A stretch of DNA of 64,000 bases from Alphaproteobacteria bacterium (lineage in GTDB: Bacteria > Pseudomonadota > Alphaproteobacteria > SHVP01), in the NCBI GenBank assembly GCA_040216735.1, contig JAVJOO010000010.1, positions 1-64,000 on the forward strand, written 5' to 3'. Of this stretch, positions 58,324 through 64,000 are shown one piece after another. The translations under genes were made by a program, and so were the position numbers. The notes under the pieces were generated by a model, which saw nothing but the letters and a program-made list of their open reading frames with translations, did not search any database and had not been told where the DNA came from. The first letter of the stretch is position 1. Every line of letters begins with the position of its first letter.

Positions 58324-58743
58324 ATGCCTCTGAACATCCTCAAGCTAAGCGTCGGTGTCGATGACGTCGATCAATTGCGGGCCATCCAGGCTCGCCGCTT
58401 GAAGCAAGAGGGCACGCTCCGCCACTTCACCCGACACCGTCCTCGGCGCGCCGACGAGATCGTCGAAGGGGGCTCGATCTATTGGATCATCAAGGGATAT
58501 GTCCAGGTCCGCCAGCAAATCGTTGGGATCGAGACCGCGTCCCACCCGGAGGGTAAACAGTGTGCCTTGGTCCTCAGTCCGGATCTTGTCCCGACGATGC
58601 ACCAGCCCAGGCGACCCCACCAGGGGTGGCGGTATCTAGAAGATCGCGATGCGCCGGCCGATGCGGTTGCCGGTCGGGACTCAGATAGCGACGCCCTCCC
58701 GGCGCCGCTGGTCCGCACTCTGAAGGAAATCGGCGCGTGGTAG
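58324..58743 (+). CDS. DUF1489-family protein
   Basis: A 139-residue protein matching DUF1489 (MPLNILKLSVGVDDVDQLRA, then GSIYWIIKGYVQVRQQIVGI and LSPDLVPTMHQPRRPHQGWR). The family is common in alphaproteobacteria and has no known function. No Shine-Dalgarno is visible; TTGCCC (58287-58292) and TAGTCT (58309-58314) with a 16-base spacer would start transcription about three bases before the ATG. It ends next to the convergent MipA gene with no base between. Confidence 0.85.
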   Translation: MPLNILKLSVGVDDVDQLRAIQARRLKQEGTLRHFTRHRPRRADEIVEGGSIYWIIKGYVQVRQQIVGIETASHPEGKQCALVLSPDLVPTMHQPRRPHQGWRYLEDRDAPADAVAGRDSDSDALPAPLVRTLKEIGAW

Positions 58744-59559
58744 TTAGAAACGGTACCCAAAAAGGGTGCCGAAGAAGTATTGCCCGTCCGACTGCGAAAT
58801 CGGGCTATCGGCGGCCTCGCCGATCAGGAGAGTGCCCCGGATCATACCGGACACAAACACCCGCTCGCTGATGTTGTAGACCACGGTGGCGTAGCCGCCG
58901 ACATCCGAGAACCCGCCGCCGTCGGCGCTGAACAGCGCTCGGCCTGTGCCCGCGACTGTCGAATCGAAGTAGGCCTTGGTGTAATCCTTGCTCGCGTAGT
59001 GGGTCACGCCGCCAAGGATAAGATTCGATTTGTCGCTCAACCGCCCACCAACCGCCAAGTCGAACGACGCGACAAACCCCTCGTGGCCGTTCAAACCCTT
59101 GCGCAGGTCGCCCTTGAATCGCCAGGGCCCGTTCGTCGTCTCAAGGAAAGCCCCAAACTCGATACCGGGATCGACATCGGGGAGACCCGTGAGAAACGTA
59201 CTGTCGGAGGAATCGCGCCCGCGATCGTAGGTAAAGCGTGGCCCGAACTTCAGCCCCGAGCGGCGGTAAAGATTCAGACCTGCGCCGCGCTGGGTGCTGA
59301 GGAAGTAGGCCCCGCGCCACTCTACATCGACGAGCGGTAACGCGCCGATCTCGTAATCGTTCGCACCGATGAATTCTGGAACGAGGCCAAGGCCGCCGCC
59401 GACGACGCCCTTCCAATCGCTTTGCCTCGAAAACTCGATCGACGTGTCGGTCGCGCCGGCCAACTGGGATTCGTAGCTGCGGGTGCCGCCGACGTTCGCG
59501 GCGAACGCTTGCGAGGCCCCAAAGGCGATAACAATGGATGTGGCGATCAGTCGTAACAT
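58744..59559 (-). CDS. MipA/OmpV-family outer-membrane protein
   Basis: A 271-residue beta-barrel precursor. The signal peptide MLRLIATSIVIAFGASQAFA is at 1-20, and the protein ends in FFGTLFGYRF with the terminal Phe recognised by the Bam complex. GVVGGGLGLVPEFIGANDYE and LPLVDVEWRGAYFLS near the start are the family signature. MipA-like proteins are scaffolds for murein enzymes or porin-like; function here is open. It follows the FAD oxidase on the same strand. Confidence 0.9.
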   Translation of the reverse strand: MLRLIATSIVIAFGASQAFAANVGGTRSYESQLAGATDTSIEFSRQSDWKGVVGGGLGLVPEFIGANDYEIGALPLVDVEWRGAYFLSTQRGAGLNLYRRSGLKFGPRFTYDRGRDSSDSTFLTGLPDVDPGIEFGAFLETTNGPWRFKGDLRKGLNGHEGFVASFDLAVGGRLSDKSNLILGGVTHYASKDYTKAYFDSTVAGTGRALFSADGGGFSDVGGYATVVYNISERVFVSGMIRGTLLIGEAADSPISQSDGQYFFGTLFGYRF

Positions 59560-59631
59560 GGTTCATTGGCCCTTCGCTGATTGGCGCCAACCTAGCGGTT
59601 TCCCCCATAGCGGACAAGAATCGGCATGGTC

Positions 59632-60750
59632 CTAGGCGGTCGCGCCGATGGCGTCCGCAACATAGCGGCCAATCGCTAACGAAGAGGTTAACCCAGGCGA
59701 CTCGATGCCGAACAGGTTGAATAGGCCCGCAATCTTGTGTTCTTGCGGTCCCTGGATCGCGAAATCTCCGGCCGCTGCGCCCGGTCCGACGATCTTCGGC
59801 CGCACCCCGGCATAACCGGCGTAGAGGGCGCCCGGGGCCAGGGCCGGGAAATAACGGCGAATGCTCGTTTCGAAGGTCGAGACGCGATCGCTATCGACGC
59901 GGTAGTCGATGGTTTCGACCCACTCGACATCGGGGCCAAAGCGCGCTTGGCCGCCGAGGTCGACCGAATAGTGCAGGCCAAGGCTGGCGCTTGTTGGCAG
60001 TGGGTAAATCAAGCGGTCGAACGGCGCTTTGCCGTCCAAGATGAAGTAGCTTCCCTTGGCAAGATACTGGGGCGGGATCAGGTCGGCGTTGAGCCCGCGG
60101 ACGGCGCTGGCGACGGCTTGTGCATGGAGTCCGGCCGCGTTGACCAAAGTGCCGCAATCGAGTTCAACAGCGTCGGACTCGGCGGTTTCGACCTGGACGC
60201 GAAAGCCGGTCGTGGTTGGGGTCGCCGACTTGAACGTTGTCCGCAGCGCCACGACGCCGCCGGCAGATTCGATGTCGCCTTCGAGGGCAAGCATGTACTG
60301 GTGGCTATCGACGATGCCGGTTGAGGGCGACACCAGCGCCGCGTGACACCGGAGCTGGGGTTCCAAGGCTTGGGCCTCGGCGCCTTCGATTAGCCGGAGG
60401 TCGGCAACGCCGCAGGCTATGCCGTTGGCCTGGATTTCCCCGAGGCGTTCCATTTCCGACGCCTCCGCCGCAACGATCAACTTACCGCATTGGCGAAAGG
60501 GAATGCCGCGGTCGCTGCAGTAGCGGTACAACAGTGCTTTTCCCTCGACACAAAGCGCGGCCTTCTTCGATCCAGGTGGGTAGTAAATCCCTGCGTGAAT
60601 GACTTCGCTGTTGCGTGAACTGGTGACGCTTCCGATTCGGTCTTCTTCTTCGAGGACCACAACGTCCCGGCCTTGTCCGGCGATGCTCCTGGCGACGGCC
60701 AGTCCGACAACACCGGCGCCGATCACTATGCAATCAACGTAGTCGGTCAT
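59632..60750 (-). CDS. FAD-dependent oxidoreductase, L-2-hydroxyglutarate dehydrogenase-like
   Basis: A 372-residue DAO-fold flavoprotein. CIVIGAGVVGLAVARSIAGQ is the FAD-binding start, with SVTSSRNSEVIHAGIYYPPG following; that HAGIYY stretch and LYPLPT-type region (DRLIYPLPTSASLGLHYSVD) are characteristic of LhgO relatives. The enzyme probably oxidises a 2-hydroxyacid and passes electrons to the quinone pool. Exact substrate is not certain. The gene is divergent from the DUF3179 gene. Confidence 0.88.
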   Translation of the reverse strand: MTDYVDCIVIGAGVVGLAVARSIAGQGRDVVVLEEEDRIGSVTSSRNSEVIHAGIYYPPGSKKAALCVEGKALLYRYCSDRGIPFRQCGKLIVAAEASEMERLGEIQANGIACGVADLRLIEGAEAQALEPQLRCHAALVSPSTGIVDSHQYMLALEGDIESAGGVVALRTTFKSATPTTTGFRVQVETAESDAVELDCGTLVNAAGLHAQAVASAVRGLNADLIPPQYLAKGSYFILDGKAPFDRLIYPLPTSASLGLHYSVDLGGQARFGPDVEWVETIDYRVDSDRVSTFETSIRRYFPALAPGALYAGYAGVRPKIVGPGAAAGDFAIQGPQEHKIAGLFNLFGIESPGLTSSLAIGRYVADAIGATA

Positions 60751-60879
60751 GGACGATCTCGGCGCTGCGCTCCCTGTGCGGCAAAGGTGTCACGAAAGCT
60801 TGACCTGCTTTGATTTGGGCCGCTCTCGGGTGAGGGTCAATGTAGGCGATGTCCCCGGTGGCTGGAATAGGAACACACG

Positions 60880-61920
<1,041 letters not shown>

Positions 61921-61948
61921 GCTGAATTCATCCCCTGTGGCGCGCGTG

Positions 61949-61975
61949 AACCGACCCTATATAGTGGGGTCGGTT
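61949..61975. promoter_or_regulatory. 9-base inverted repeat with a -10-like core before the VWA gene
   Basis: AACCGACCC (61949-61957) and GGGTCGGTT (61967-61975) are perfect inverted repeats nine bases apart. The centre contains TATAGT (61960-61965), a good -10 element, 24 bases before the ATG at 61990. No strong -35 is seen. This layout is that of an operator overlapping a promoter; a 3' hairpin for the DUF3179 gene is the alternative, but no T-run follows. Confidence 0.5.
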
Positions 61976-61989
61976 GAATTAGAGACGCC

Positions 61990-62697
61990 ATGGTTCAGAA
62001 ACCGCGAAATACCCCGACGAATCCTGCGCGGACCGGTGTCCAGGCGTTCCTCGATAAAGTCGCTGTGACCCCGGTCGCGCCAACCGCGGGCCGCGGGCGC
62101 TTGATCTTTGCGCTCGATGCTACCGCGAGCCGAGAGCCTATGTGGGACCGTGCGTGCCACATCCAGGCTGAAATGTTTCGCGAGACAGCGGCATTGGGCG
62201 GCCTAGAGATTCAGTTGGCCTACTACCGGGGTTTCGACGAATTTGCAGCGACCCCATGGATAGCCAGTTCAGCCGATCTTATTCGCCGCATGACCTCGGT
62301 GTTTTGCCTAGGCGGGCATACGCAGATTCGCAAGGTGCTAGACCACGCCGTTGCCGAAACAAAACGTCGCAAGGTGAACGCGGTCGTGTTTGTCGGCGAC
62401 TGCATGGAGGAAAGTGTCGACGATCTTTGCCATAGCGCCGGCAAATTAGGTGTACTCGGCGTACCGGTGTTTCTTTTTCAAGAGGGTGCCGAGCCGATCG
62501 CGGATATGGCGTTCCGGCAAATCGCCAAGCTCACACGCGGCGCACATTGCCGCTTCGATGCGTCGAGCCCGAATCAACTCCGCGACCTCCTCAACGCTGT
62601 TGCCGTCTATGCTGCGGGTGGGCGGCGCGCCCTTACCGACTTCGGCCGCAAGTCGGGTCCCGACGTTCGGCGTCTCACCAGCCAATTGAAAACATAG
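61990..62697 (+). CDS. VWA-like domain protein
   Basis: A 235-residue cytoplasmic protein with a von Willebrand A-like fold. LIFALDATASREP (Asp43, Thr45, Ser47) is a MIDAS-like D-x-T-x-S in place of D-x-S-x-S; GGHTQIRKVLDHAV supplies the second loop Thr and VFVGDCMEESVDDL the Asp of the third. About 30 residues before the fold are Pro/Thr-rich. Function unknown. It is followed one base later by a membrane J-domain gene and preceded by the inverted repeat at 61949. Confidence 0.8.
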   Translation: MVQKPRNTPTNPARTGVQAFLDKVAVTPVAPTAGRGRLIFALDATASREPMWDRACHIQAEMFRETAALGGLEIQLAYYRGFDEFAATPWIASSADLIRRMTSVFCLGGHTQIRKVLDHAVAETKRRKVNAVVFVGDCMEESVDDLCHSAGKLGVLGVPVFLFQEGAEPIADMAFRQIAKLTRGAHCRFDASSPNQLRDLLNAVAVYAAGGRRALTDFGRKSGPDVRRLTSQLKT

Positions 62698-62698
62698 A

Positions 62699-63412
62699 AT
62701 GTACTGGCTTCTGATTGGTTTCACGGTGCTTGGTACGCTGTTCCTTATGGCGCGCTGGTTTGTGACCGCCGAACCGCGCGAGATCCTCCGCGCCGGGCGG
62801 TGGCTTGCGGTCCTTGGCGGCGTTGCGTTTTTAGGATTTCTGGCGTCGCGTGGGCTTTGGGGCGCGATGTTCCCGTTGCTGATGGCCGGGTTCATGTACT
62901 ACCGGCGTCGCGCTAAGCGGGCGGCGTTTACGCGGGCGGCCGATCCGGCGGATGCGGCGCGCACGGGTAAGACCTCCGAAGTGCGGACTGCGACGTTGCG
63001 CATGAACCTTGACCACGATACCGGCACCCTCGACGGCAGCGTCTTGCAGGGACGGTTTGCCGGTCGCGACCTCGGCGCGTTGTCGGAAGCCGAACTCATT
63101 GCCCTCCTTGAGGAGTGCGGTCGTACAGACTCGGAATCGGCGCAACTTCTAGAGACCTATTTGGATCGGCGCCTCGGTCCGGCGTGGCGGGATAGGCACG
63201 ACCATGCGGCGGATACCGCGCCGTCCGGCCCCGGCGCCATGTCCCGCGCCGAAGCCTTTGCGGTCCTCGGTTTGGAACCTGGCGCCAGCGACACGGAGAT
63301 CCGGCAGGCCCACCACAGGCTGATGAAAGGGATGCATCCCGATCAGGGCGGGTCGACCTTCCTCGCGACGAAAATCAACCAGGCGAAGGATCTTCTCCTG
63401 GGAAAAGGCTAA
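62699..63412 (+). CDS. Membrane-anchored J-domain protein
   Basis: A 237-residue protein with two N-terminal hydrophobic segments (about 1-20 and 35-62) and a C-terminal J domain (SRAEAFAVLGLEPGASDTEI, then the His213-Pro214-Asp215 motif and KINQAKDLLLGKG). J domains stimulate DnaK. The position of the J domain at the C-terminus after membrane segments resembles the Tim14/Pam18 layout. One base separates it from the VWA gene, so both probably act together, which is inference. Confidence 0.87.
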   Translation: MYWLLIGFTVLGTLFLMARWFVTAEPREILRAGRWLAVLGGVAFLGFLASRGLWGAMFPLLMAGFMYYRRRAKRAAFTRAADPADAARTGKTSEVRTATLRMNLDHDTGTLDGSVLQGRFAGRDLGALSEAELIALLEECGRTDSESAQLLETYLDRRLGPAWRDRHDHAADTAPSGPGAMSRAEAFAVLGLEPGASDTEIRQAHHRLMKGMHPDQGGSTFLATKINQAKDLLLGKG

Positions 63413-63478
63413 ACTTGCCTGGCGGTCGGTCGCGTGGCACAAGAACCCGCCTTTCTGCCCCGCCGGAGCCCGCAATAC

Positions 63479-64000
63479 ATGACTGCAACCGTGCGCAAAG
63501 CCGTTTTCCCCGTGGGGGGGCTCGGGACGCGTTTTTTGCCCGCGACGAAGGCGCTGCCCAAGGAAATGCTGCCCATCGTCGACAAACCGCTGATCCATTA
63601 CGCGGTGGAGGAAGCGCGGGCGGCCGGAATCGAAGAGTTCATTTTTGTCACCGGCAAAGGCAAAAGCGCGATTGAGGACCATTTCGATCATTCGTCGGAG
63701 CTAGAGGCGCTGTTGCGCTCGCGCGGTAAAGCGGAAGCTGCCGCGAGTTTGAGCAGTTGGTTACCGGCACCGGGCAAGGTCGCCTATACCCGCCAACAGG
63801 AGCCGCTTGGACTGGGCCACGCCATTTGGTGCGCGCGGCACTTCATTGGCGACGAGCCCTTCGCCGTTCTGCTGCCCGACGATATCTTCTTGGCTGAGGT
63901 TCCCTGTCTCAAGCAGATGGTCGACGCCTATTCCGGCCGTGGCGGGATGGTTGCAGCGGAGATCATCGAGGGAGCCGACATCTCCAACTATGGCGTTCTC
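63479..64000 (+). CDS. galU: UTP-glucose-1-phosphate uridylyltransferase, N-terminal 174 residues (partial)
   Basis: The frame from the ATG at 63479 runs to the window end. GGLGTRFLPATKALPKEM contains the nucleotide-binding loop, followed by PIVDKPLIHYAVEEA, GLGHAIWCAR and LLPDDIFL, as in GalU. The enzyme makes UDP-glucose for envelope polysaccharides. The 66-base gap upstream has no clear promoter, so it may be read from the VWA/J-domain unit. Confidence 0.95.
   Translation, partial: MTATVRKAVFPVGGLGTRFLPATKALPKEMLPIVDKPLIHYAVEEARAAGIEEFIFVTGKGKSAIEDHFDHSSELEALLRSRGKAEAAASLSSWLPAPGKVAYTRQQEPLGLGHAIWCARHFIGDEPFAVLLPDDIFLAEVPCLKQMVDAYSGRGGMVAAEIIEGADISNYGVL

Overview
The window reads as a chromosomal segment of a high-GC alphaproteobacterium, probably Rhodospirillales-like. 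The order at the class level comes from sequence: tuf-rpsJ, then S10 and spc clusters without infA or rpmJ, secY-adk, and an alpha cluster without rpsD, followed by a Do-type protease, rarA, crcB, rluC, a HAD phosphatase and an ATP12-type F1 assembly factor. The placement below class is inference. No mobile element, CRISPR array, rRNA or phage gene was seen.

Layout. (1) 1-13966: end of tuf and an almost unbroken ribosomal protein/secY/adk/rpoA block on the + strand, with a good promoter before rpsM and a clear intrinsic terminator after rplQ. (2) 14046-24410: a tightly coupled + strand run (protease, RarA, RNase H-like DUF429 protein, fluoride channel, pseudouridine synthase, HAD phosphatase, a 1330-residue AsmA protein, ATP12 factor), most junctions being 4-base start/stop overlaps. 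(3) 24492-29146: propionyl-CoA carboxylase, with GFA and GNAT genes between the two subunits and an acylphosphatase after them. (4) 29297-36478: lipB, an orphan FliN-like gene, tRNA-Leu(GAG), malic enzyme, MgtE, a thioesterase, isovaleryl-CoA dehydrogenase and a cupin. (5) 36577-48714: accessory metabolic region with two EamA exporters, a chemoreceptor with a duplicated sensor, two paralogous FMN/4Fe-4S/FAD oxidoreductases, a GlcD-type FAD oxidase, a TauD-like dioxygenase and a methyltransferase. (6) 48871-56196: thiolase, a Rid protein, two DsbA/HCCA-isomerase proteins and the leucine-degradation genes for methylcrotonyl-CoA carboxylase and methylglutaconyl-CoA hydratase. (7) 56190-60750: mostly - strand genes for an Asp/Glu racemase-superfamily protein, a flavin monooxygenase, MipA/OmpV and an LhgO-like oxidase, plus a DUF1489 gene. 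(8) 60880-64000: DUF3179 protein, a VWA protein coupled to a membrane J-domain protein, and the start of galU.

Together the central genes handle acyl-CoA carbon from branched-chain amino acids, odd-chain acids and probably other small organic acids: isovaleryl-CoA dehydrogenase, MCC and the hydratase for leucine, PCC for propionyl-CoA, thiolase for acetoacetyl-CoA, and malic enzyme for drawing C4 acids to pyruvate. The best candidate for something undescribed is region 5: paralogous flavin/iron-sulfur oxidoreductases and paralogous exporters interleaved with an oxidase, a dioxygenase and a methyltransferase. A second candidate is the VWA/J-domain pair behind a 9-base inverted repeat. Both are hypotheses; their substrates cannot be read from sequence alone.
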